In this document: positions 6,937 to 13,016 of the stretch, piece by piece
Numbering within the stretch: the stretch's first letter is position 1
Layout: each line of letters opens with the position of its first letter
Source: Candidatus Kaiserbacteria bacterium RIFCSPLOWO2_01_FULL_54_20
Lineage (GTDB): Bacteria > Patescibacteriota > Minisyncoccia > Phycocordibacterales > UBA2100
NCBI GenBank assembly: GCA_001783355.1
Contig: MFMA01000008.1
Coordinates: 1-18,364 of the forward strand
Length of the DNA stretch: 18,364 nt
Direction of reading: 5' to 3'
Program-made: the position numbers and the translations under genes
Notes under the pieces: model-generated
Seen by the model: the letters and a program-made list of their open reading frames with translations, nothing else
Database searches by the model: none
What the model was told of the DNA's origin: nothing

Positions 6937-6963
6937 AGGAGATATTTAATGTATGGATATTGA
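6937..6963 (+). promoter_or_regulatory. atpE ribosome-binding site and overlapping 4-codon ORF
   Basis: AGGAGA (6937-6942) is the clearest Shine-Dalgarno in the window. The ATG with optimal spacing (6949) is out of frame and encodes only M-Y-G-Y before TGA at 6961-6963; the atpE ATG (6953) lies 4 nt further. Ribosomes could start at either, so the mini-ORF may dampen or couple atpE translation. Confidence 0.5.
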
Positions 6964-7180
6964 AGTAGCAAAGACCCTTGGTATGGCGCTCGCGGTGGGC
7001 TTAGGCGTGATAGGCCCTGGTATCGGTCTTGGTATCTTGGTCGGCCGCGCCCTTGAGGCTATCGGCCGCAATCCGGAAGCGGCGGGGAAGATCCAGACGA
7101 CGATGTTCATCGGCATCGCCGTTACCGACGCCCTAGCAATTTTCGCGCTGGTCATTGGTTTCATTATCAAGTTCACCTAG
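6953..7180 (+). CDS. atpE: F1Fo ATP synthase subunit c
   Basis: 75-residue c-ring proteolipid with two membrane helices (about 9-33 and 50-72) and the polar loop RNPEA (39-43) that contacts F1. The ion-binding carboxylate is Asp59 in IGIAVTDALAIF, where most bacteria have Glu. The helix-1 segment GPGIGLG lacks the Gln of sodium-type c subunits and Asp59 is followed by Ala rather than Ser/Thr, so proton coupling is the likely mode. It is the first gene after its own promoter and has the strongest ribosome-binding site of the locus, fitting the need for many c copies. Confidence 0.95.
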   Translation: MDIEVAKTLGMALAVGLGVIGPGIGLGILVGRALEAIGRNPEAAGKIQTTMFIGIAVTDALAIFALVIGFIIKFT

Positions 7181-7273
7181 TCGCTCGGCGACGCATGCAT
7201 TTTCGGAGTCGCACAATTTTCTGCTGAAAATTTGCTCCCGCTCGGTCCAAGACCTCCGCGAAGACTCCGAAAA
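7180..7273 (+). other. Structured atpE-atpF spacer (nested hairpins)
   Basis: Three inverted repeats are nested or in series. GTCGC/GCGAC (7180-7184 with 7188-7192) begins in the atpE stop codon. TTTTCGGAGTC (7200-7210) pairs perfectly with GACTCCGAAAA (7263-7273), 11 bp. Inside that, AATTTTC (7215-7221) pairs with GAAAATT (7226-7232) around TGCT. No U-tract follows, so it is not a standard terminator. It could stabilise or process the atpE message to raise c relative to b; that is inference. Confidence 0.65.
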
Positions 7274-7302
7274 CGCACACACCGCCTCGCTTTCTTAAGG
7301 AT

Positions 7303-7752
7303 ATGTCGGAATTGTTCGCAGCCTTCGGCATCAACTGGAAACTGCTCTTAGTGCAGGCGTTCAATTTCGGGCTGCTTCTCGCGGTGCTTTGGTATTTTCT
7401 GTACAGACCTGTTTTGAAAATGATAGACGACCGTCGGCAGAAAATTGCCGAGGGCGTGCAGAATTCCGAGGCCGCCGCGCGGCGTCTTCTCGAGGCGAAG
7501 ACCGAAGGCGAGGGAATAGTGGGCGCTGCTTCGCGGGAAGCCGAAGGCCTCGTTGCTACCGCTCGCGCCCGCGCTGAGGAGCGCGCGGCCGAAATAGTGA
7601 AGACCGCAGAGGTTCAGGCAGAAAGCGCGCTTGCGGATGCCCGTGCTCGCGGAGAAGAGGCAAAGCGTCAGACTCTAAAGGAGAGCGAGCGCGAGATAGC
7701 CCGCGCCGCAATGCTCGCGGCAGAAAAGATCCTTCGGGAAAAACATTCATAA
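7303..7752 (+). CDS. atpF: F1Fo ATP synthase subunit b
   Basis: 149-residue peripheral-stalk subunit. One N-terminal membrane helix (about 13-33, LLLVQAFNFGLLLAVLWYFL) is followed by the conserved YRPVLKMIDDRR and a long Ala/Glu/Arg-rich helix to the C-terminus, expected to form the right-handed coiled coil that binds delta. Length is near the usual 155-165. AAGGAT lies just before the ATG. Only one b-type gene is present, so a homodimer is expected. Confidence 0.93.
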   Translation: MSELFAAFGINWKLLLVQAFNFGLLLAVLWYFLYRPVLKMIDDRRQKIAEGVQNSEAAARRLLEAKTEGEGIVGAASREAEGLVATARARAEERAAEIVKTAEVQAESALADARARGEEAKRQTLKESEREIARAAMLAAEKILREKHS

Positions 7753-7753
7753 T

Positions 7754-8140
7754 ATGGAACACTCATACGCACAGGCACTTTGGCAGATGGTTGAGAAAGG
7801 CATGAAGCCCAAGGAGGTCGTTGCAAAGATACGCGAGGTGCTCGAGAAACGAGGGCGCCTAAGCATTTTGCCTAAAGTGGGACGAGCGTTCGCGCGCATT
7901 GCCGCCCGCGAAGGCGCGAGACGAGCCGTCGTGCTTTCCGTCGCCCGAGAAAAAGATGCGGCCGGTGCCAAGCGCGAGATGAAAGACATATTTCGCGAAA
8001 TGGGGATAGAAGCCGGCGACGTTGAGGTCCGTCTCGACGAGACACTCATCGGCGGGTGGCGGCTTGAAGGAAGAGAACGCCTCCACGACGCGAGTTATAA
8101 GAAATATCTGCTTAGCGTGTATAATCGTGCCACCACATGA
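7754..8140 (+). CDS. atpH: F1 ATP synthase subunit delta, compact form
   Basis: Delta links the b stalk to the top of F1. The product is only 128 residues against about 175-180 normally. SYAQALWQMVEKG at the start matches the first helix of the family and DETLIGGWRLEGRERLHDAS (about 95-115) matches the C-terminal signature; the loss is in the middle of the N-terminal helical domain. It starts 1 nt after the atpF stop and ends 3 nt before atpA, so the position is diagnostic even though the sequence is divergent. Confidence 0.85.
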   Translation: MEHSYAQALWQMVEKGMKPKEVVAKIREVLEKRGRLSILPKVGRAFARIAAREGARRAVVLSVAREKDAAGAKREMKDIFREMGIEAGDVEVRLDETLIGGWRLEGRERLHDASYKKYLLSVYNRATT

Positions 8141-8143
8141 TCT

Positions 8144-9712
8144 ATGAGCAATGCCGTCGTTGAGAAGATAATCAAAGAGATAGAGGCGCACGTACCGAGC
8201 GTGGAAAGCGAGCACGTAGGGCGCGTGACATCCGTGGGTGATGGTGTCGTCGCGATAGACGGCCTCTCGAAGGCGGTGATGAGCGAGATAATTCTTTTTG
8301 AAGAAGGGAAGGGGAAACCACTCGCAAAGTCCATGGAAGCGCAGGGCGAACTCTACGGCGTGATCTTGAACCTCGAGGAAGACGGTGTGCGGGCCGCAAT
8401 CCTCGGCGACACTGCACGTGTAGAGGAGGGGATGACGGTAAAATCGACCGGCCGCATTTTGTCCGTTCCGTCCGGTGAAGAGCTCTTGGGCCGCGTCGTG
8501 AATGCGCTCGGCGAGCCGATCGACGGCAAAGGTCCTTTCAAGAAAACAACTTTCATGCCTGTAGAGAGGCAGGCGAGCGGTGTCATGGACCGCAAATCGG
8601 TGTCGGTCCCGGTACAAACTGGTATCAAGGCGATCGACGCGATGATACCGATAGGCCGCGGCCAGCGCGAGCTCATCATCGGCGACCGCGGCACAGGCAA
8701 GACCACCATCGCCGTCGACACCATAATCAGTCAACGCAACGAGCCGCAAAGTAGCAGGCCCATCTGCATCTACGTCGCTATCGGGCAGAAGGAAAGCAAA
8801 ACGGCGCGCATCGTTGAACAGCTCCGAAAAGAGAACGCCATCGAATACACCATCGTCGTTGATGCGCCGGCTTCCGCTCCTGCCGCGCTCCAGTACCTCG
8901 CTCCATTTTCCGGAGCAGCGATAGGCGAATATTTCATGGACCGTGGCAAAGACGTTGTTATTATTTATGACGACCTTTCGAAACAGGCGGTAGCGTATCG
9001 TCAGCTCTCGCTCCTTCTGCGCCGTCCCCCGGGCCGCGAGGCGTATCCAGGCGATATTTTCTATTTACACTCGCGTCTTCTCGAACGCGCATGCCGCTTG
9101 AACGAGGAAAAGGGAGGCGGCTCCATCACCGCTCTTCCTATCATCGAAACACAGGAAGGCGACGTCTCGGGTTACATTCCGACCAACGTCATTTCCATCA
9201 CCGACGGCCAGATGTTCCTCGTGACGGACCTCTTCAACAAAGGCATTCGGCCGGCTATCGATGTGGGCATCTCGGTCTCACGCGTCGGCTCCGCCGCGCA
9301 GACGAAGGCGATGAAGGCGGTGGCCGGCGGTATCAAGCTCGAGCTCGCGCAATTCCGCGAACTCGAAGCATTCATGCAATTCGCGTCCGACTTGGATAAG
9401 GCGACGGCGGACCGCATCGAGAGCGGCAGGCGCATGGTGGAAGTGTTGAAACAAAAGAACGGCGCGCCCATACCGATGGAGCTCCAGGTCGCCATTCTTT
9501 ACGCCGCTAGTGCAAAATTCTTTGCAGATGTGCCTGTGGCGAAGGTGACCGCCGTTGAAGCACATCTCGCGGAATTCTTGGATGGACAGTATGCGAAGAC
9601 GTTGGCCGCGATAAAAAAGACCGCCGTGCTTTCAGATGAACTGAAAAAAGAACTTACCAAGGCGCTCGAGGAATTCCGCCTTGCGCATCCTGAGCTGTTT
9701 GCGTCTAAGTAA
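8144..9712 (+). CDS. atpA: F1 ATP synthase subunit alpha
   Basis: 522-residue non-catalytic nucleotide-binding subunit of the alpha3beta3 hexamer. Walker A is GDRGTGKTT (180-188), Walker B is VVIIYDDLSK (271-280), followed by the alpha signature RRPPGREAYPGDIFYLHSRL (293-312), and the arginine finger is Arg380 in SVSRVGSAAQ. All key positions are intact and the length is normal (about 500-515). A TATAAT hexamer at 8120-8125 inside the end of atpH could be an internal promoter, but it encodes V-Y-N there and may be chance. Confidence 0.97.
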   Translation: MSNAVVEKIIKEIEAHVPSVESEHVGRVTSVGDGVVAIDGLSKAVMSEIILFEEGKGKPLAKSMEAQGELYGVILNLEEDGVRAAILGDTARVEEGMTVKSTGRILSVPSGEELLGRVVNALGEPIDGKGPFKKTTFMPVERQASGVMDRKSVSVPVQTGIKAIDAMIPIGRGQRELIIGDRGTGKTTIAVDTIISQRNEPQSSRPICIYVAIGQKESKTARIVEQLRKENAIEYTIVVDAPASAPAALQYLAPFSGAAIGEYFMDRGKDVVIIYDDLSKQAVAYRQLSLLLRRPPGREAYPGDIFYLHSRLLERACRLNEEKGGGSITALPIIETQEGDVSGYIPTNVISITDGQMFLVTDLFNKGIRPAIDVGISVSRVGSAAQTKAMKAVAGGIKLELAQFRELEAFMQFASDLDKATADRIESGRRMVEVLKQKNGAPIPMELQVAILYAASAKFFADVPVAKVTAVEAHLAEFLDGQYAKTLAAIKKTAVLSDELKKELTKALEEFRLAHPELFASK

Positions 9713-9713
9713 A

Positions 9714-9759
9714 ATTATGGATGTCGGACATCCATATATCGGAGTGCGACATCCATAAT
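9714..9759 (+). repeat. Competing inverted repeats before atpG
   Basis: ATTATGGATGTCG (9714-9726) is perfectly complementary to CGACATCCATAAT (9747-9759), 13 bp with a 20-nt loop. GACATCCATA also occurs at 9727-9736, right next to the left arm, so the left arm can instead form a short hairpin with it (8 bp, 5-nt loop). The two structures exclude each other. The distal one ends 2 nt before the atpG ATG and would mask the initiation region. Confidence 0.7.
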
Positions 9760-9761
9760 AT

Positions 9762-10679
9762 ATGGCAAGTTTAAAAAACATAAAGCTGAAGATAGTCTCC
9801 TACAAAAAGACGGGGACAGTGACCCATGCGATGGAGGCCGTGTCCGCAGTGAAGATGAGAAAATCGCAGGAGCGGGCTCTTGCCGGACGCGCCTATGCGG
9901 CCGCGGCGCTCTCGGTCTTAAGGCGGCTCGCCGGCACGGCCGACGCCGAGCGCCACGCGCTCGTGCGGGAACAGCTCGGCAAAACGTGTTTCGTCGTCAT
10001 AACGAGCGATAAAGGGCTCGCCGGCTCGCTCAATAGCGCGGTCATCCGGCGTGTGGAGGACGAGATACGCTCCCGTGCCCTCCCGAAGAACGACGTCGTC
10101 ATTATCGCGGTAGGTCGCCGCGGTGGCGATTATTTTACTTCTCGCGGCTACGAAGTGCGCGTGAAGCACGAGAACGTGGGCGACGGCGTTTCAGAATCGG
10201 ACATTCGCATGGTGACCGACAAAATACTCGAGTGGCATGCGGCGGGTGAGATCGGCGCGTGCAGCATCGCGTATCAGAATTTTCTCTCAACATTCGAACA
10301 AGAGGCCGGCGTGCGGCAGATCGTGCCGATTACGCAGGAGATGATAACGGAGATGGTCAAACACATCCGGCCAGTGAAGGGAAAATACGCTCCTGCTGCG
10401 AGCGAAGAAGACAAGGGACCGGACGTTTACACCATCGAGCCCGACGCGGATGAGGTGCTTGCCGTCCTGCTACCGAAGCTTCTCAACACCGCGGTTTTTC
10501 ACGCATTCCTCGAGGCTAAGGCTTCCGAACACTCCGCGCGTATGGTCGCGATGAAAAACGCGACCGACAAGGCCAAAGAAATGGCGGGCGACCTCACGCG
10601 CACGTTCAACAAAGTCCGTCAGGCATCCATCACACGCGAAGTCTCGGAAATAACTTCAGGTATTGAAGCGATGAAGTAG
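9762..10679 (+). CDS. atpG: F1 ATP synthase subunit gamma
   Basis: 305-residue central-stalk subunit. The N-terminal helix (MASLKNIKLKIVSYKKTGTV, then HAMEAVSAVKMRKSQ) and the C-terminal helix (MKNATDKAKEMAGDLT ... FNKVRQASITREVSEITSGIEAMK) are both typical and form the rotating coiled coil; the Rossmann-like middle contains VVITSDKGLAGSLNSAVIRR. Length is near the usual 285-300. There is no clear Shine-Dalgarno near the ATG, and a hairpin ends just before it. Confidence 0.95.
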   Translation: MASLKNIKLKIVSYKKTGTVTHAMEAVSAVKMRKSQERALAGRAYAAAALSVLRRLAGTADAERHALVREQLGKTCFVVITSDKGLAGSLNSAVIRRVEDEIRSRALPKNDVVIIAVGRRGGDYFTSRGYEVRVKHENVGDGVSESDIRMVTDKILEWHAAGEIGACSIAYQNFLSTFEQEAGVRQIVPITQEMITEMVKHIRPVKGKYAPAASEEDKGPDVYTIEPDADEVLAVLLPKLLNTAVFHAFLEAKASEHSARMVAMKNATDKAKEMAGDLTRTFNKVRQASITREVSEITSGIEAMK

Positions 10680-10706
10680 GAAAACAAAGATAGTAAAACT
10701 AAAAAC

Positions 10707-11063
10707 ATGGAAAATAATAATCTCATTCGAGAGCGCCTGATCAAACTCACGGTTGATGTACTCAAGCTCGCACACAAATACAACAAGGATCGCGAGCTCG
10801 CCCCCATTTTTAATCAAGTGATAAGAAGCGCTGGTTCAATCGGTGCAAACGTTGCCGAGGCGCATGGTTCTGTAACAAAAGATGGATTTGCCAGGTATTT
10901 TCATATCACGTTGCAGTCGGCACACGAGACTCATTATTGGCTGGATGTGTTACGTTCGTACGGGATAGCAGGAAATGAAGGCGTGTTGGAGTCGCTGAAA
11001 AAGGAAAGCCAAGAATTTGCAAAGATTATCCGGGCAAGCCTCAAGACCATGAAGGCACGATAA
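10707..11063 (+). CDS. Four-helix-bundle protein (S23/IVP family)
   Basis: 118-residue helical protein of the family first found in 23S rRNA intervening sequences. FNQVIRSAGSIGANVAEAHG (about 35-54) followed by FARYFHITLQSAHETHYWLDVL (61-82) is the family signature. The molecular role is not established; homologues form small helical-bundle oligomers. It lies between atpG and atpD, two genes that are adjacent in nearly all bacteria, so it has been inserted. The leader before it (10680-10706) is A-rich with no clear ribosome-binding site. Confidence 0.85.
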   Translation: MENNNLIRERLIKLTVDVLKLAHKYNKDRELAPIFNQVIRSAGSIGANVAEAHGSVTKDGFARYFHITLQSAHETHYWLDVLRSYGIAGNEGVLESLKKESQEFAKIIRASLKTMKAR

Positions 11064-11085
11064 GGTGGAGTTTTACTATTTTTTT

Positions 11086-11094
11086 TGTTATATT
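11086..11094 (+). promoter_or_regulatory. Extended -10 promoter of atpD
   Basis: TGTTATATT (TGn plus TATATT) ends 11 nt before the atpD ATG at 11106, after a T-rich tract. It would restore atpD-atpC expression downstream of the inserted four-helix-bundle gene. No clear -35. Confidence 0.5.
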
Positions 11095-11105
11095 GTCTTA
11101 GTTTT

Positions 11106-12527
11106 ATGTCTAAAGGAACAGTTACACAGATCATCGGCCCGGTCGTCGACGTGCGTTTTGACGAAGGTCTGCCGCCCATAAAAAATGCGCTCCACATCAA
11201 ACATAAGAACGAGATTCTCACACTCGAAGTCGTACAGCATTTAGGCTTGAGCCGCGCGCGTTGTATTGCGATGCAAGACACGGCGGGCCTCGCGCGCGAG
11301 GTTGAGGTAGTCGACACTGGCGCGCCAATATTAGTACCGGTGGGGGAGCCTTCGCTCGGGAGAATGTTCAACGTCGTCGGGGAACCGATAGACGGTCTCG
11401 GGCCCACAAAGGGCTCCAAGCGTCTTCCCATCCATCAAGACCCTCCGAAATACACTCGTCAAAGCACGAAAGCGGAGGTATTTGAGACCGGCATCAAAGC
11501 GATCGACCTCCTCGCGCCATTCATCAAAGGAGGAAAAGTAGGACTTTTCGGCGGTGCAGGCGTAGGCAAGACGGTGCTCATTCAAGAACTCATTCACAAC
11601 GTCGCTTCGGAGCACGGCGGCTATTCCGTCTTTGCGGGTGTCGGCGAGCGCGTGCGCGAGGGCAACGACCTCTATCATGAAATGAAAGACTCCGGCGTTT
11701 TGGAAAAGACCGCGCTCGTATTCGGGCAGATGAACGAAGTGCCGGGCGCACGCGCTCGCGTCGCCTTGAGTGGTCTCACGATGGCGGAGGCGTTTAGAGA
11801 TAACATTGGCATGTCGTCAGGCGGCCCCGATGGAAAGGCTTCGCCTTCCAACGGGGCAGGCAAGGACGTACTTTTTTTCATGGACAACGTGTTCCGTTTC
11901 GTGCAGGCCGGCTCGGAAGTCTCTTCGCTCCTCGGCCGCGTGCCATCGGCGGTCGGTTACCAGCCGACGCTTGCCGAAGAGATGGGTCTTCTCCAGGAGC
12001 GCATCACTTCGACTACCGAAGGCTCCATCACCTCGGTACAGGCCATCTACGTGCCGGCCGACGACCTCACCGACCCTGCGCCCGCGACCACGTTCTCGCA
12101 CCTCGATTCCACTGTAGTGCTTTCACGCCAACTTGCGGCACTTGCCATATTCCCGGCCATCGATCCGCTCGAGTCGAGTTCGACGGCACTTACTCCTGAA
12201 ATCGTCGGCGAAGAACACTACCGCGTGACCAACGAGACCAAGCGCGTTCTGCAGCGCTACAAGGACCTTCAGGACATTATCGCGATCTTAGGTATCGAGG
12301 AACTTTCAGATGAGGACAAACGGCTAGTATATCGTGCGCGCAAGATACAACGCTTCCTCTCGCAGCCGATGTCGGTCGCAGAAGCGTTCACTGGTAAAAA
12401 GGGCGCGTACGTACCGCTCGCGGAAACCGTCCGCGGTTTCAAAGAGATCCTTGAAGGCAAGCACGACGCACGCGACGAACAATCATTCTACATGAAAGGA
12501 AGCATCAGCGAAGTCGCTTCGCAATAA
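11106..12527 (+). CDS. atpD: F1 ATP synthase subunit beta, with internal insertion
   Basis: 473-residue catalytic subunit. Walker A is GGAGVGKT (149-156), the catalytic glutamate is Glu181 in GVGERVREGNDL, Walker B is DVLFFMDNVFRF (254-265), followed by QAGSEVSSLLGRVPSAVGYQ. Between AEAFRD and DVLFF, where the family usually has about four residues, this protein has NIGMSSGGPDGKASPSNGAGK (234-253 or so), an insertion of roughly 15 residues rich in Gly, Ser and Asn; much of it is encoded by a palindrome. The frame is open from a TTG at 11085, but ATG 11106 (MSKGTVTQIIGPVVDV) matches the family start. Confidence 0.95.
   Translation: MSKGTVTQIIGPVVDVRFDEGLPPIKNALHIKHKNEILTLEVVQHLGLSRARCIAMQDTAGLAREVEVVDTGAPILVPVGEPSLGRMFNVVGEPIDGLGPTKGSKRLPIHQDPPKYTRQSTKAEVFETGIKAIDLLAPFIKGGKVGLFGGAGVGKTVLIQELIHNVASEHGGYSVFAGVGERVREGNDLYHEMKDSGVLEKTALVFGQMNEVPGARARVALSGLTMAEAFRDNIGMSSGGPDGKASPSNGAGKDVLFFMDNVFRFVQAGSEVSSLLGRVPSAVGYQPTLAEEMGLLQERITSTTEGSITSVQAIYVPADDLTDPAPATTFSHLDSTVVLSRQLAALAIFPAIDPLESSSTALTPEIVGEEHYRVTNETKRVLQRYKDLQDIIAILGIEELSDEDKRLVYRARKIQRFLSQPMSVAEAFTGKKGAYVPLAETVRGFKEILEGKHDARDEQSFYMKGSISEVASQ
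11825..11856. repeat. In-frame palindromic element inside atpD
   Basis: 32-nt hairpin: CCCCG (11825-11829) pairs with CGGGG (11852-11856), GGAA with TTCC and GGC with GCC around a TTC loop, with a one-base bulge and a small internal mismatch. It reads in frame as G-P-D-G-K-A-S-P-S-N-G within the extra segment of the beta subunit. It shares its outer CCCCG/CGGGG arms and GC-TTC-GC tip with the element at 15755-15789, while the middle of the stems differs. Confidence 0.65.
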
Positions 12528-12554
12528 CCAATCACCAAGAAACAATAACCAAGC

Positions 12555-12617
12555 GATTTGATTTGAAAATTGGAAATTGAAATTTGTTTGTATCTTGTAT
12601 CTTGGAACTTGTAACTT
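12555..12617 (+). repeat. Degenerate heptamer array before atpC
   Basis: The 63 nt between 12555 and the atpC ATG divide into nine 7-nt units: GATTTGA, TTTGAAA, ATTGGAA, ATTGAAA, TTTGTTT, GTATCTT twice, GGAACTT, GTAACTT. It is AT-rich and follows a direct repeat of CAATAACCAA (12522-12531 and 12543-12552). No Shine-Dalgarno is present. Confidence 0.7.
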
Positions 12618-12860
12618 ATGGCCACTTTTCATCTTGTCATCGCAAGCGTCGGCGAGAAGCGCTTCGACGGGCCGGCCGCATCGGTAACGTTCCCCGGCAC
12701 GGACGGCGAACTCACGGTTCTTGCGCACCACGAGCCGTTCGTGACGACACTGAAAGCCGGTACCATCACGATACGAGGCGGAGGGGATGGCGCGAAGGAC
12801 ATTCCCATTGAAGGTGGGGTCTTGGAAGTTTCCGGAAACCGCGCGGTCGTCCTGCTATAA
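12618..12860 (+). CDS. atpC: F1 ATP synthase subunit epsilon, N-terminal domain only
   Basis: 80-residue product covering only the beta-sandwich domain (FHLVIASVGEKRFDG, VTFPGTDGELTVLAHHEPFV, GGVLEVSGNRAVVLL). The family usually has 130-140 residues, with a C-terminal helical hairpin that inhibits ATP hydrolysis; that part is absent, and a stop follows directly. The remaining domain is enough to bind gamma and the c-ring in known enzymes. It is the last gene of the atp locus. Confidence 0.92.
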   Translation: MATFHLVIASVGEKRFDGPAASVTFPGTDGELTVLAHHEPFVTTLKAGTITIRGGGDGAKDIPIEGGVLEVSGNRAVVLL

Positions 12861-12920
12861 ACCGGTACCGGTTTCTGGACTTCTCGGCTCGGAAATGAAA
12901 ATGAGTACATTTTCATTTCC
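12859..12920 (+). terminator. Two palindromes ending the atp locus
   Basis: AAACCGGTACCGGTTT (12859-12874) is a perfect 16-nt palindrome starting in the atpC stop codon. It is followed by GGAAATGAAAATG (12891-12903) pairing perfectly with CATTTTCATTTCC (12908-12920) around AGTA, a 13-bp stem. There is no T-run after the second stem, so classical intrinsic termination is uncertain; a 3'-end stabilising hairpin is equally possible. Confidence 0.5.
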
Positions 12921-13000
12921 CTCGCCCTACGTCGCCAGTATGACAAAGACTTCATATTTGGCTTGATGTACACACGCCGTCGTAGATGTTCGAGTGTACC

Positions 13001-13009
13001 TGATACAAT
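13001..13009 (+). promoter_or_regulatory. Extended -10 promoter of the RlpA-like gene
   Basis: TGATACAAT (TGn plus TACAAT) ends 7 nt before the GTG at 13017. This decides the start: the ORF is open from 12963, but the promoter would lie inside the longer version, and the shorter version begins directly with a signal peptide. Confidence 0.6.
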
Positions 13010-13016
13010 TCGACAG

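Noticed and set aside
8120..8125. Perfect TATAAT before atpA
   Set aside because: Lies inside atpH coding sequence as V-Y-N codons, without a -35, and atpH-atpA spacing suggests one transcript; kept only as a note under atpA.
7859..8749. 296-codon minus-strand ORF opposite atpH and atpA
   Set aside because: Antisense shadow caused by codon bias; rich in Tyr, His and Arg with no domain, and both plus-strand genes are certain.
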